From Bathynomus jamesi (Eukaryota; Arthropoda; Malacostraca; Isopoda; Cirolanidae), in assembly GCA_023014485.1 (NCBI GenBank), contig JAJOZX010009067.1, positions 102,501 through 166,500 on the forward strand: a DNA stretch of 64,000 nt, given 5' to 3'. The notes below the pieces were generated by a model. That model saw nothing but the letters and a program-made list of their open reading frames with translations. It did not search any database and was not told where the DNA came from. The translations under genes and the position numbers were made by a program. Positions 9,594 through 20,035 of this stretch are shown here, piece after piece; position 1 is the first letter of the stretch, and each line of letters starts with the position of its first letter.

Positions 9594-10680
9594 GTATAAT
9601 AATGGAGAACTTTAACGCGCATGTGAACTCGAAATTCTTTGTAGAAATTGGGTAACATGTGCGACTCGACCAAATTAAGTATAAGTGATGTACATGTATT
9701 AGGGGTAAGCAGTGGTAATTTCGCATACGTTAGTGATATGAATGGTACCACCAGGTGGATTGGTCATTGTCTCACTAGTAATAATCTAAAGGCTCGAATT
9801 GTTAGAGTTCATATTCTGCATGATTTCCTTCTTTCTGAACTATTAATTAATTTTACCAATTTATGTGCAACACGACATAACAAGAACTCAATAGGTAAGA
9901 ATAATTGCGTCCATTGGTCTAATATTGATATGCAACAGAGAATAGAATGCAAAGACAGAACAGGTCACCTCTTTAATAAGTTAGAAATTTTCCATCTTGC
10001 CTGTAATAATCCTTGCTCAAATGATTCTCATTGTAAACTCATAGAGAGGTATTATAGTAAGATAGTATCCCTATTAAGAGAAGCAGGAAGCCTCCTGATT
10101 AAATCTTACAACTATCATACTAAGATTATTCCTGGATGGAATGATTTTATTGACCCCGTGAAGAGGGAATCGAAAGACGCCTACGATTTGTGGTGCTTTC
10201 ATGGTAGACCCAGATTAGGACCAATATACATGAATATGTGTAGAAGTAAGGGTCAGTACAAGGCGGCCATAAGGTGATGTAAACAAGAAGAAGAGTCTAT
10301 TCGAGCATCAAAAGCTTGTGAAGCTCACATAAATAACGATAATAACAAATTTTGGAAATTTGTTAAGAATCAAACGGGTGTCAAAAATGCCCTCCCTCCG
10401 ACAATCGATGGGGTGTCGAGGAAGGATGAAAATGCAAAGCTGTGGAAAAACCACTACTCAAACATTCTTAACAGTGTGAGAAGGGATAATCTTAAGATAG
10501 ATTGCAGCGAAACGCCTGTGGGAGGGACAAGGGAAAATACTTTGATATCAGTTCCTGAAGTAAAGAAGTTAATTAAAGAGTTAAAGACTGGTTCTGCGTC
10601 AGGGTATGTCTACATATATTATTGCTCTTATCAGCCATGCTTACTCATAGCTATATCCCTGCAGAGTTCATGAGGGTATA
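9594..10680 (+). pseudogene. LINE-B endonuclease and RT N-terminal region (decayed)
   Basis: Motifs seen are ENFNAHV (an altered GDFN-A-V endonuclease block), SDMNGTTRWIGHCLTS (altered form of the SDHxP-side endonuclease motif with GTTSWIDHC), then a linker with KLEIFHLACNNPC, WNDFIDPVKRESKDAYDLW, LWKNHYSNILNSV and VPEVKKLIKELKTGSASG, the start of the RT fingers. The frame is broken by stops near 9655 and 10276 and shifts again after SASG. The protein would nick the target and prime reverse transcription. The remainder of the RT lies beyond the mariner at 11396. Confidence 0.8.
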
Positions 10681-10682
10681 TA

Positions 10683-11393
10683 CGAGTGGCGGTCAGAAAA
10701 TAAGTTTACACGGCGTATAATTTCGTAACTAAAGGACCTACATTGATTATGTTTGTATCAGGTGAATTCATTAATCATTGTTGGCAACACTGCACGTCGA
10801 TTCGGCTGCTATCTACCGTACATTGGTTATATGAGTCAGTTGAACATGGCGGCTCGACTGGAACAGTGCCCTGTCATTTCTGGACCGATATTCCGAGTCT
10901 GTCAGTGGTCAAGAATTTCTTGAGCGCATTGTCACAGGAGACGAGACATGGGTTCATCACCGTACTCCGGAAACAAAACGTGCCAGCATGGAATGGAAAC
11001 ACCCTGGGTCCCCGCGACCAAGGAGTTCAAGATTGTGAGGCCCGCTGGCAAAATGATGGTTACCATGTTTTGGGACCACAAAGGCGTTTTGCTCGCAGAC
11101 TTCATGCAAAAAGGTACAACAATCAATGCAACTGTATATTGTTCAACACTGAACGTTTACGAGCGGCCACTAAACGTAAACGTCCTGGACTGCTCCGTAG
11201 GGCAGGGCACTGTTCCACTCGAACCGCCATGTTCAACTGACTCATATAACCAATGTACGATAGATGGCAGCCGAATCGACGTATATTATTGCCAACAATG
11301 ATTAACGAATTCACCTGATACAAACATAATCAATGTAGGTCCTTTAGTTATGAAATTATACGCCGTGTAAACTTATTTTCTGACCGTCCCTCG
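10683..11393 (+). mobile_element. Mariner, internally deleted, with about 175-bp inverted repeats
   Basis: Starts CGAGTGGCGGTCAGAAAATA and ends TATTTTCTGACCGTCCCTCG, with TA on both sides (10681-10682 and 11394-11395). The inverted repeats extend inward through AGTCAGTTGAACATGGCGG, about 175 bp. The coding part left in the middle (about 10900-11150) is part of the catalytic core only. It sits within the LINE-B RT gene, which continues on either side. Confidence 0.92.
10905..11160 (+). pseudogene. Mariner transposase core fragment
   Basis: With frame changes, the sequence reads ERIVTGDETWVHHRTPETKR, then WKHPGSPRPR, FKIVRPAGKMMVTMFWDHKG and TTINATVYCST. These are the blocks around and after the first catalytic Asp (GDETW) of a mariner DD34D transposase. 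The N-terminal DNA-binding domain and the other two catalytic residues are deleted. Mobilisation in trans would be possible through the intact long inverted repeats. Confidence 0.88.
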
Positions 11394-11395
11394 TA

Positions 11396-12400
11396 TATTG
11401 CCCCTGGTCAAAAATAAGTATGGAGACATTCTGTCCAGCAATAATTACAGGCCTATTGCTGTCGCTTCCTGCTTCTCGAAACTACTAGAAAAACTCTTGT
11501 TACTCCGATTAAATGATTACCTATGGACATCTCCTTATCAGTTTGGTTTGAAAAGGTCCCACTCAACTCACCTGTGTATCTATGTACTTAAGGAAATAAT
11601 ATCTAAATACATTGAGAGTAATTTAACTATTTATAGCTGTTTCCTAGATATAAGTAAGGCATATGATAGAGTGAACCACAATATTTTATTTAAAAAACTA
11701 GAAGACAGGAAGGTTCGCATGTACATATTAAATTTATTGAAATTTTGGTATTTCCACCAATCTTTTATCATTAGGTGGGGCAATGTATTATCCGAATGTT
11801 TTGGCTCCTCTTGCGGGGTGAGGCAAGGCTCCTTGCTCTCTCCTATGCTATTTAATGTGTATATTGACGGATTAATTGCTTCATTTAATGAGGCAATAGT
11901 GGGATGTTGTATGGATAACACAAGGATAAATAACTTAGTTTATGCCAATGATATGGTGTTAATCAGTCCCTCTGTTAAAGGTCTGGATCGGCTACTAAAA
12001 GTCTGCGAAGTGTATTCGCAGAAACATGATATTCTTTTTAATGTCACAGAAACTAAGGTCATGCAATTTCATCCTAAAAGCTGTAATCAGCCAGCTGATA
12101 TTAGGTTTAAAATGAGAGGTAAAGCAATTGAGGAAGTACAAGAGTTTAAGTATTTGGGTTAAACCATCACCAGCTCCTTGAGTGATGACTCGGATACAAG
12201 AAAACAATCTCGAAGCCTTTATGCTAAAGCGAATATGACTATAAGGAACTTCCGGTGCTGTACAAGTGAAGCTAAAGATAATCTCTTTCGTCGTACTTTC
12301 TGCAGTAATATATACGGACAGGAACTTTGGGTTAACTTAAGAAAGGTTCTGGCAAAACCCTAAATTTGCTCTACAACAGGTCTTTTAGATTATTACATAA
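11396..12400 (+). pseudogene. LINE-B reverse transcriptase, palm to C-terminus
   Basis: The open frame at 11398-12162 carries YRPIAVASCFSKLLEKLLLL, FLDISKAYDRVNH (motif A, catalytic Asp present), SCGVRQGSLLSPMLFNVYID (motif B) and LVYANDMVLISPS (motif C). Active RTs have YADD, so the first of the paired aspartates is Asn here and the enzyme should be inactive. After a stop following EFKYLG the next frame continues LSDDSDTRKQSRSLYAKANM and EAKDNLFRRTFCSNIYGQEL, the usual RT C-terminal region. This is the longest open RT fragment in the window. Confidence 0.88.
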
Positions 12401-12712
12401 ATTACCCCCCGAGATGCTCAGCTTCGCAAATGTTTGCTACCCGCACTGTCCCGAGCTTCCCGGAGGTAACAAGACGTGCTCAATACAGTCTAAGGCAAAG
12501 AATTAAAAAATCAACCAACCCGATTAATTATCCAAGCTATCCATGCGTCCTGCCGTTTGTCGTCTAAGCTATGGAATTCATGGTACGAAAACATCTGTCT
12601 GTAGCTCCACTTAACTTCGATATTACTGTATTATTTGTAATTAATTGTGTATATTTGTATCCTTAGTATGTGAACTGTCATTGTATTATTAATATTTGCC
12701 ACATGGACTTTA

Positions 12713-13085
12713 GTCTGCCACTAAACATTATATGTTTGGAAACAGCTTTTACGTTTTTCTTTTTTTTGTTTCAGGTTGAAAGTATGGCATTTTTGCTGAC
12801 AACTGAGGAGCGAGTTCACGTAATTTTCACATATGCAAAGCTTGGTAGCACTTGTCGCTCAACCGCTCATGAATTTAATAGCAGTCATCCAGATAGGCAA
12901 CCCATTGCCCATGGAACAGTTAGGAAATTAGTGCAACGTTTTAAAGAAACTGGCAGTGTTTGGAAAGTTGAAGGTGAACAATTTGAACACCTTCTGTAAT
13001 AATATGTTGAAAATAAAACATTGTCATAAAGTTGTATTACTCTTTCTACATACTTTCAATGTCTCCAAACATATGAAATACCCTG
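12713..13085 (+). mobile_element. Internally deleted mariner-like element with an HTH-only ORF
   Basis: The right end reads ATATGAAATACCCTG before TA. Its inner part TCCAAACATATG is inverted relative to ATATGTTTGGAA near 12730, so the left end is placed only approximately. The element contains one short open frame (12784-12999) and is a deletion derivative of a full transposon. Confidence 0.65.
12784..12999 (+). CDS. 71-residue DNA-binding-only transposase derivative
   Basis: An ATG start is directly preceded by a TTTTTTGTTTCAG acceptor-like sequence. The N-terminal 55 or so residues (MAFLLTTEERVHVIFTYAKL, then HEFNSSHPDRQPIAHGTVRK and LVQRFKETGSV) form the helix-turn-helix of the mariner-like family seen elsewhere in this window. 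The frame then jumps directly to the family C-terminal tail EGEQFEHLL and stops, so the entire catalytic core has been removed without loss of frame. It is intact with no stops. In other transposon families, DNA-binding-only derivatives can act as repressors; that role here is inference. Confidence 0.6.
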   Translation: MAFLLTTEERVHVIFTYAKLGSTCRSTAHEFNSSHPDRQPIAHGTVRKLVQRFKETGSVWKVEGEQFEHLL

Positions 13086-13331
13086 TATATACGAGATATT
13101 GTTTAATCATATCACCGTGAAATTACAAATATCCGAGTCTGTTTAACCTTACCTAATTTAAATACCTAGTTCCTTGAACAGAGGAGGAAACAGCGTAGTA
13201 TAACTATATTTTAATTCAAAGTTTGCGGTTAAATTAGAGGCTTATCGAATTATGATAGCATGCATGAAAAGAGATACAAAAAATTGTCCGAAGGTAAGAA
13301 ATTAATGTATATATTCTCTTTGTCATAAAAA

Positions 13332-13364
13332 AAAATATATATATATAATATATATATATATATA
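13332..13364. repeat. (TA)n microsatellite
   Basis: An imperfect TA tract abuts the left end of the MITE. Confidence 0.95.
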
Positions 13365-13598
13365 TAGTGCGTTCGAAAAGTCTCCCCGCAGTGCTATGTT
13401 AAACGCATAGGAAATTGAAAAACTACAATGCTTTCATTCAACCATGATTTAGTGATTCTATTACATAACCTTTTGAATTTACAGCATGTGTTTGAAAGTG
13501 TTTTCACCATTTTGCAGGCACAGAGCAACTCGTCTACACTTATTGTCAAACACTTTTGACAACAAGCACGTTGAATGCGGATAGACTTTTCGAACGCA

Positions 13599-13601
<3 letters not shown>
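13365..13601 (-). mobile_element. 237-bp mariner/Tc1-type MITE
   Basis: Left tip AGTGCGTTCGAAAAGTCTCC and right tip GACTTTTCGAACGCACTG are inverted repeats, with TA tracts on both sides. The interior on the minus strand reads RRVALCLQNGENTFKHML then a stop. This resembles the extreme C-terminus of a mariner-like transposase, so the MITE is a deletion derivative rather than a fresh sequence. Confidence 0.88.

Positions 13602-13640
<39 letters not shown>
13602..13640. repeat. (TA)n microsatellite
   Basis: A TA tract abuts the right end of the MITE. Confidence 0.95.
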
Positions 13641-13785
13641 TGTATACTTTGACACTTATAGAGATCGACACGTCAATTTTTCAAATCCCCAAATTGTTAA
13701 CTGTTAAGATATGCCTGGTTAGGTTACACTAAGTTAAGTCAAAAGTCAAATTAAATTAATCAAAGTGAATGCAAAAATTACTATA

Positions 13786-13834
13786 CTACTATTACTACTA
13801 CTACTACTATAATAATAATAATAATAATAATAAT
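13786..13834. repeat. (ACT)n(AAT)n microsatellite
   Basis: Trinucleotide ACT units shift into AAT units. Confidence 0.95.
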
Positions 13835-14444
13835 AGCAGTGTTGGTCTCTGGAAGTGGTTTTTCTTATTAACCCTAGAAGGCCAGTGTGGGAACACACAC
13901 ATAGCGACTAGTGTTGGGTCTACGTAACCCTACGATGAAAATTACATTTATAGGTTGAATTAAACAACTTACTGTTACTAAACAATAATAAATATTAACT
14001 TAGTTACAATAAACAATATCATTTACAGAAAAATGACCAACCGCAAACGATGCGTACCAACCATATCTTCTCTACATATCTTCTCTAAATATCTTCTCTT
14101 ATGTCGCTAACGCATAAGAACCATTAAGATACAATATATCCACAGTATGTAATTATGATTCGTTACGTTGCCATATGACAATTCATAACTCCACTGACAT
14201 CGATCCAATTCACAAATTACATAATTTTTTTCATTTTATAATTCGTTTTTTATTTTTTAAATTAAGTTTCTTCATTGTTCAAAAGATGATTAAGGAGAAT
14301 ATGCAAGCAGTATACTATTGCAGTAGAACATGCAGTTTTAAATAATATACTCGTGTGTGTGTGTGTGTGTGTGGTGTAATTAGTAATTTTATATCTAATT
14401 ATATATCTAATTAGTAATTACCTTTAATATACACTACATACATA

Positions 14445-14487
<43 letters not shown>

Positions 14488-14828
14488 AAATCCCTAAATC
14501 TGAGAAGAAGCAAGTTTTAATAACACAGTTAATTGACTACGTGTTAATTTTTATTTGCAGCTCAAAGTGAATTAGAAACGCAATTAGGTTTGCTTCTCTT
14601 TTGCCAATGAATTAAGCAGAAATGCGCTAAAAACCTGCACGAATTGTATGTACGAAATAAAGGTGAACGTAATGACTAAATTTTGAATAAACAGCTATTA
14701 ATTTCAGTCTTTTTTCGAATTCGTTCTGTTGTAAAATTCTTTTTTATAAGATTATGATTAATTTTAAGTCAGTATGTACATATGGCTACGACAGGACCAA
14801 CGGATAGTAAATGAAATACACTATATAT
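13835..14828. other. Non-coding sequence with two (GT)n tracts
   Basis: (GT)n at about 14353-14372 and 14448-14483. No coding or inverted-repeat structure was recognised in the rest. Confidence 0.6.
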
Positions 14829-14830
14829 AC

Positions 14831-14916
<86 letters not shown>
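14829..14916. repeat. (TA)n(GA)n microsatellite
   Basis: About 24 TA units pass directly into about 20 GA units on the plus strand. Confidence 0.97.
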
Positions 14917-14919
<3 letters not shown>

Positions 14920-15049
14920 ATGTAAATATTGCCACCAAAGTAGTTTCGTTATATATGAACAATTTCGATTTGATGTTGCCAACAATTCATGAAAGATGTA
15001 AAATTGCGATTTGATAGGATGTGTACAACGCTGCAGTTCAAAGACTCTT

Positions 15050-15870
15050 CCGAAGTTCCCACACTGGACCCAGCAATTTTTAGAAACTGTCTCTGCGTAG
15101 CATCTTCCTCCTTCAGGCCGACCACATTCTGCGTGCGCAGTGGAAAATGTTGAGGAAATCAAAGAGGGCTTCCAAATTGCGGAATCGACCCGAAAAAGTG
15201 AACCGGAGCCCAGCATCAGATATAGCAGCATTCAAAGCATGCTTCGGCATCACTTTGAGAACGACGCCTCCCTCCGGAACCAAATCCAAAATCTGGTTCA
15301 GCGATGAGTCTGAATTTCATCTTTCTGGCCGCGTAAACGGGCATAATTGCCGAGTCTGAGGAAAGGAAAATCCTTCTGAAATTTAAGAACGCCACAGACT
15401 CCCAAAAGCTTCATGTGCCTGCCAGTTTAGCTGGTGTGATTGGTGACCGTTTGTCTTCAAAGGGATTAAAGATGCGAGTGAAAATGTTAATGGTGAAAAT
15501 TACCCGTGGATGCTTGAAACGTATTTCCTGCAGAACTGTACACGATTACAAACGCTAAAGAAGCCATTTTTGAGCAAGATAGAGCCTCTCTACACTATGC
15601 TGTTTCAGTTCATGAGTTCCTCAACCTTTCCAAATCAATGGATCGGTCGACGGGGACGTATGAGCTGGGCATCTCGTTCATGTCAAAACTTCTTTCTCTG
15701 GGGCTATGTAAAGACGAGGATATATGCAACTAAGCCTAGAGATCTTAAGGGCTTTGAAGAAAGAATTCACAACGCAGATTGGTGAGACTGATATCAGGGC
15801 TCTATCGAATGTTGTTCATGAGTCTTGTCAACCGCTGAACTCTTAAAAATGGGGGAAACCATGCAAACAA
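15050..15870 (+). pseudogene. Decayed mariner-like transposase
   Basis: Readable plus-strand islands in shifting frames are: IWFSDESEFHLSGRVNGHNC followed by RVWGKENPSE (around the first catalytic Asp), QKLHVPASLAGVIGD, the altered FFLWGYVKTRIYATKPRDLK region after the third catalytic position, and a C-terminal NVVHESCQPLN. The N-terminal side has ENVEEIKEGFQI-like helix sequence. Many stops and frameshifts are present. It resembles the mariner-like group with HFHLSGYVNxQN-type motifs, distinct from the DD41D-type copies at the left of the window. Inverted repeats were not found, so the element's ends are unknown. Confidence 0.7.
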
Positions 15871-16515
15871 ACGTGTATTATAAATCTGCAGAAATAAAAA
15901 CTTTATTCTTGTTTGTTCTGTTAGACTGCCAGATTTTCTTTTCGTAAATTCTGTTTCTTCATGTATAAGAAAAATAAAGTATAAAATGCCTTTATATATA
16001 TACAATATACCTAGATACCAAAATACCAAAATCGTGCCCACGTCAGAAATAAGTAAATACAGAATATGAAACATGACAACATTAGCATCTACTGTAAATT
16101 AGTTGCCATGGAAACGTTACATATGTATATTGTCATATCAGTCGTGAAAATTTGTGCTTAACTATTATTATTTTATACCCATTTGACACTTTAGATACGT
16201 CCGAGCTTGAAATGTTGCTTCAGAACTGAAGAAATCGTGCATACGAAACTATTGTGTAGCTTATATTATAGAGGGGGATCGGAGGTAGATAGAACGTAAT
16301 TAAATCGAAATAGAATTAATCGACTCATACTAACCGTAATTCAACCAAATCTCGAATCGTTTAACTGGAATAATATCAAATCCGAGTTAATTCCAGATCG
16401 ATCCAATTCGCGTACGTTATTATGATATAGGAATTTTATTTTATCTTCGCCTAAAATATCCTCCCGATCTCTGGACCTTACAGCTTTACCTTCCTAAATC
16501 TATGTTTGTTTAAAG

Positions 16516-17026
16516 CAGTGGTGCTCAAACTTATGGCAATCATGTGCTATTTTATGCCATTTTTCCAAAATGCAAAACGTAATGTGCCACTATGACTATG
16601 TCGAATAGGCCTAAATTAATATACTTTTTTAATATTGTACAAATAAATTGCATTATTAGTAAAGCAATAAATGTCGTGTGTATTTTATAACTATATTTTA
16701 TGTTTTCTTTACGATACCTGCATTACAAAGCCTTGTGTTCGTGCTTCCCTCCAGCCAATTTGTCACATATGACGCATTCAGTAACTGAATTTTAAATCTT
16801 ATTGCGCAAGCGCTCCAGGCAGTCTTAGAAGAGTTGCTAATTACCACTCCGACAATTCTCAAATTTCTTGCTTACGCGAGCGCATTCTGAATTCTGGTGC
16901 AGCATTATAACCAATGATTTTTTATTTGCCTTGATGAGTGTCCATGTGTCAGCGTTAGAGTCACAATGTGCCAGGTTTGGCACATGTGCCAGGTTTGGCA
17001 CATGTTCCATGGTTTGAGCACCCCAG
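16516..17026. mobile_element. 511-bp hAT-type MITE with 8-bp duplication
   Basis: Ends are CAGTGGTGCTCAAAC and GTTTGAGCACCCCAG. GTTTAAAG is duplicated at 16508-16515 and 17027-17034. Near the right end CAGGTTTGGCACATGTGC is tandemly repeated. No coding potential. Confidence 0.92.
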
Positions 17027-17629
17027 GTTTAAAGAGTTGTACTAGAAATAAGACATGAACTTAATGTCTGTACAATGCCATTATTAATTTCATTATCATA
17101 TAAATTTAATTAATGTGACCTACGCATGCGCATTACCACTGTAATATATGTGTGACTTGGAAAGAATTTTGTATACCTTTTCATAAGGTGTAGATACTAA
17201 AATATTACGCGTACATAAATGTAAGAATGTAAATGGTATTTCTCCAGATTTTATGTACACAGAGAATAAATGGCATCTTTTTTCAAATTGGAAATGCTTT
17301 ATCATATTCCAAATGAAGGAGAACACGTGTGTCACGTTATCGGTAAGTGACCTTGAAAATGTAAAACGACAGTGCATTGTGTAAGATTTTATGCATTGTG
17401 CAGAATGCATAATAAAGCAGAATGTACGTTAGAAACGTAAATATTCTGACACTTGAATCCTCTGCTGACATTCCCCCTTATACTGTAGTATATTGCAAGA
17501 CAAATTATTTAATACTCACTAAATCATTCAAGTGATAGGGAGGTGATGATCTAAAAGGTGAATCTCTAGTAATTTTTATTTTTGAAAGCATCCACTCTAT
17601 CAGCATTCACGATCAAATATGGAGAGAGA

Positions 17630-17850
17630 AAGTATTCGACATCCAGCAATGGAAGGAAGGAGGAATAACTGAAACCGGATAATCCCTGTAGGACATAGCT
17701 CAACGGTTTGAAGTACGTAAGAAAATCGTGCAGCGTTAGGTTATATGGTACACTATTGAAGGAATGTAGCTACAAGGCCAAGATCTGGTCGTCCGCATAA
17801 AACAAACGAAGACCAGGACAACAAACGAAGATCAGGACCAAGATATAATA
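17630..17850 (+). pseudogene. Tc1-type transposase N-terminal relic
   Basis: In broken frames the sequence reads DIAQRFEVRKKIVQR followed by a GRPRKTNEDQD-like linker segment. This matches the paired-like HTH and GRPR AT-hook of Tc1 transposases. Everything downstream of the linker is absent. The relic lies inside the long-inverted-repeat element at 16027-18178 and may be its only remaining gene. Confidence 0.5.
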
Positions 17851-17861
17851 ATAATAATAAT

Positions 17862-18024
17862 CAGGGCTTTTTTTGTAGAAAAAAGGTACCGGAGCGCATA
17901 TATTATAGAATGGCGAAATTAATAAAAATAATATAAGTTATACTATTTTTATTACTTTATTAATAAACTGAACACATCTCAGAAAAAGGTGCCGGAACGG
18001 CGTTCCGGCACAAAAAAAGCCCTG
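17862..18024. mobile_element. 163-bp MITE, CAGGGCTTTTTTTG ends
   Basis: The left tip CAGGGCTTTTTTTG is inverted at the right end as CAAAAAAAGCCCTG. It is embedded in AT-rich (AAT)n, so a target duplication cannot be judged. The inner right arm has a short hairpin GTGCCGGAACGGCGTTCCGG. Confidence 0.8.
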
Positions 18025-18179
18025 AATTAATAATAATAAGTAGTTACGCACAAATTTCCACGATTGCTTTGACGCAATATATATATATGTAACATTTTCA
18101 TGGCAACTAATTTAGATGTTAATGTCGTCATTTCATATTCTGTATTTACTTATTTCTGACGTGGACACGATTTTTTTAT

Positions 18180-18600
18180 TCGGGTGTATATATAAACTAA
18201 TACGCGTTGAGGAGAAAGCCTGGAAGTGTATAATATTATAAATGAAGGACTAAAATTAAATGAGCAAATGTGACCTTAACGTCATCAGTCGTAATGGAAT
18301 TTGACGTCGATGTAAATAAAATTTGGAATAGTGAGTTAGTAAAGAAGAAAAGAGAAATTCTGTTTTATAAAGGGTGATTGTGTAAATGCGAGTGAATGTG
18401 TAGGTAAGAGTGAATGTGCAAATGACAATGAATGACTACATGATGGTACAAAACAAAAAGCGAGAAAAAATAAAAATTGAGACTATCAACGAAGATGAAG
18501 GAAAAACAAAATTATGAAACCCTCTTTTTGAGAAATTTTTTACTTTTCTTACGAAGTTAAACATAGATGTTTGAACGCTATGAAAACCTTATTATATAAA
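18180..18600. other. No recognisable feature
   Basis: AT-rich sequence with an imperfect GAGTGAATGTG direct repeat near 18390; nothing coding. Confidence 0.5.
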
Positions 18601-18607
18601 TATGTAT

Positions 18608-18730
18608 GGTGGTGTATCGGGGCCAAAAAACGTAACGCGATACGATACGCGATACATTGGCAAAAATGTATCTCGTTACGATACTAGATTATGAATAATA
18701 TATGTATCGCGATACGATACGATACATATA
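18608..18730. repeat. GTATCG-rich foldback
   Basis: CGCGATACGATACGCGATAC on one side faces GTATCGCGATACGATACGAT on the other, separated by an imperfect inverted CGTTACGATAC. Its structure parallels the GGTACCGC foldback at 1306-1540 but with a different core unit. Confidence 0.6.
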
Positions 18731-18747
18731 CTCTATATATATATGTA

Positions 18748-18991
18748 TATGGGAATGAACTCAGAATGGTTCCCTGAGGTTTTTTATGATACACACAGAC
18801 CGTGCATGGAACAAGGAACTCTTCTAGTAAAATTAAATCCACTATAGTCCAAATAAGTAATGGTAAATGACAAATACTATAGTTTTTTCTTTTCATGATG
18901 CTAGCCCGACGTGGGCAACGGGTCACTCGCAAAGAGGTCCCAAAAATATAGCTTCCCTCACCAGCTATCTGCAAAGCAGATAGGATCCAGC
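18748..18991 (+). repeat. FB-1 foldback family, single arm
   Basis: It contains ATACACACAGACCGTGCATG, then the segment ending CCGACGTGGGCAACGGGTCA, and ends GCAAAGCAGATAGGATCCAG. The same arm is present twice, inverted, at 50761-51369 and in split form at 38683-42468. Confidence 0.85.
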
Positions 18992-19078
18992 TATATATAT
19001 ATATATACACTTTATACAGTATATATAAATATGAGTTTATGCCGGAATTATTTACGGAATATAGAGAGAGAGAGAGAG

Positions 19079-19118
<40 letters not shown>
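18992..19118. repeat. (TA)n and interrupted (GA)n microsatellites
   Basis: A TA tract at 18992-19006 and a GA tract at 19062-19118, on the plus strand. Confidence 0.95.
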
Positions 19119-19120
<2 letters not shown>

Positions 19121-19424
19121 CCTGCATTTCACTTGACAAGTGTCAAATATCAATCATGGTTTTTTTTTCTCTTTTCATTTCTGTTGCCTTGGTGTTGGTG
19201 TTGTGCTTTGCAAGATAAATTACGGAACAAATCTGTCAAACAATTTGTTTCAGAAAAGTAGAACGAAGTTGGATAGAGAAAAACAAGAGAGAATTTTGCA
19301 GTGGTTGATTTATTAATGTATTTGTGTATAATGCAAAAGGGAATATAATTTACAAACTTTTATATTTTTTATAGCTTAGATCGCTTTATTGCGTAAGCAC
19401 GCGAGTTTAATTAAAAAGTCATCT

Positions 19425-19527
19425 GGGCTGTCTTAGACACTTCGCAACACCGCTTCCCGTGAGATCAACGAGGTTAAGCAACAGGGATCTGTTCAGTAGT
19501 TGGGTGGGTGACGTGACCATCTTCCGC
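19425..19527 (+). ncRNA. 5S rRNA-like relic (pseudogene or SINE3-type head)
   Basis: The stretch contains ACACCGCTTCCCGTGAGATC, AACGAGGTTAAGCA and AGTAGTTGGGTGGGTGAC. These match, in order and spacing, the 5S rRNA middle region: the GATCA-CGA segment, box A around GTTAAGCA, and box C around GGATGGGTGACC. The 5' and 3' helix strands are degraded, so it is not a functional 5S gene. It could be a 5S pseudogene or the head of a 5S-derived SINE; no tail was identified. Confidence 0.65.
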
Positions 19528-19732
19528 ATTCAGATGAACTAACCACACATTGTTCAAATACCAGGTTAGGTTGTAGTTCTCTTCAGTCACATGACCTTGT
19601 TTATTTAAGACAGAGGTTAAAAAAGTAAAAAAATTTATATTTATTATACAATTACTTAACATTGCTTCTCTGTAAGATGCTATATCAAAGGCTTAGGAAT
19701 CCCAGTTGTATACTTGCTGAAGTCCAAATTAC

Positions 19733-20033
19733 AGGGTGATTAAAAAAAAGGTATTTACAAAAAATAATGTTCAATAATTTTTTATTTTGAACATCGCTTT
19801 GGGTTGTATGTATAGGGTGATCCAAAACTAACATAGTTGTGAATTAGTATCTTAAAATTTTAATACAGTCGTTGCTTCGGAAATAAGATTTTAAAAGTAT
19901 TGGCAACGCAATTTCCTACAAGAGTGTTTATCAGTGATTTAGTACATGTATGCGCATATGTCCGATTAGGCTCAGTGCAAACCATTTTATGTCATTGGTA
20001 ATGCGCGACAGAAGTTCCTTTAAATTATGGTAC
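19733..20033. other. Probable truncated ends of two mariner-type elements
   Basis: ACAGGGTGATTAAAAAAAAG near 19732 and TATAGGGTGATCCAAAACTA near 19811 look like terminal repeats of TA-targeting elements. No matching inverted partners were found. Confidence 0.35.
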
Positions 20034-20035
20034 TA

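Larger units (their letters stand above)
9590..12640 (+). mobile_element. LINE-B (non-LTR retrotransposon), split by a mariner
   Basis: Endonuclease and reverse-transcriptase remnants run on the plus strand from about 9590 (ENFNAHV, endonuclease motif) to about 12400. They are interrupted precisely by the mariner at 10683-11393. Downstream sequence to about 12640 looks like the decayed C-terminus and 3' end. It is a different family from LINE-A (RT motifs GVRQGSLLSP, YANDMVL). Confidence 0.82.
16027..18178. mobile_element. Unclassified element with about 150-bp inverted repeats, holding nested MITEs
   Basis: Left block 16027-16180 (AATCGTGCCCACGTCAGAAA, then ATACAGAATATGAAACATGA and TTAGTTGCCATGGAAACGTT) is repeated inverted at 18042-18178. 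The inverted pairing continues inward through GTGAAAATTTGTGCTTAACT. The roughly 1.86 kb between holds a hAT MITE (16516-17026), a Tc1 N-terminal relic (about 17630-17850) and another MITE (17862-18024). I see no transposase of its own. It could be an old Tc1-type element whose relic is internal, or two inverted copies of one repeat. Confidence 0.55.

Noticed and set aside
14821..15231. 136-codon minus-strand frame with Ser-Leu and Tyr-Ile repeats
   Set aside because: The repetitive part is only the translation of (TA)n(GA)n. Similar frames at 9307, 18684, 42414, 51309 and 51845 were rejected for the same reason.
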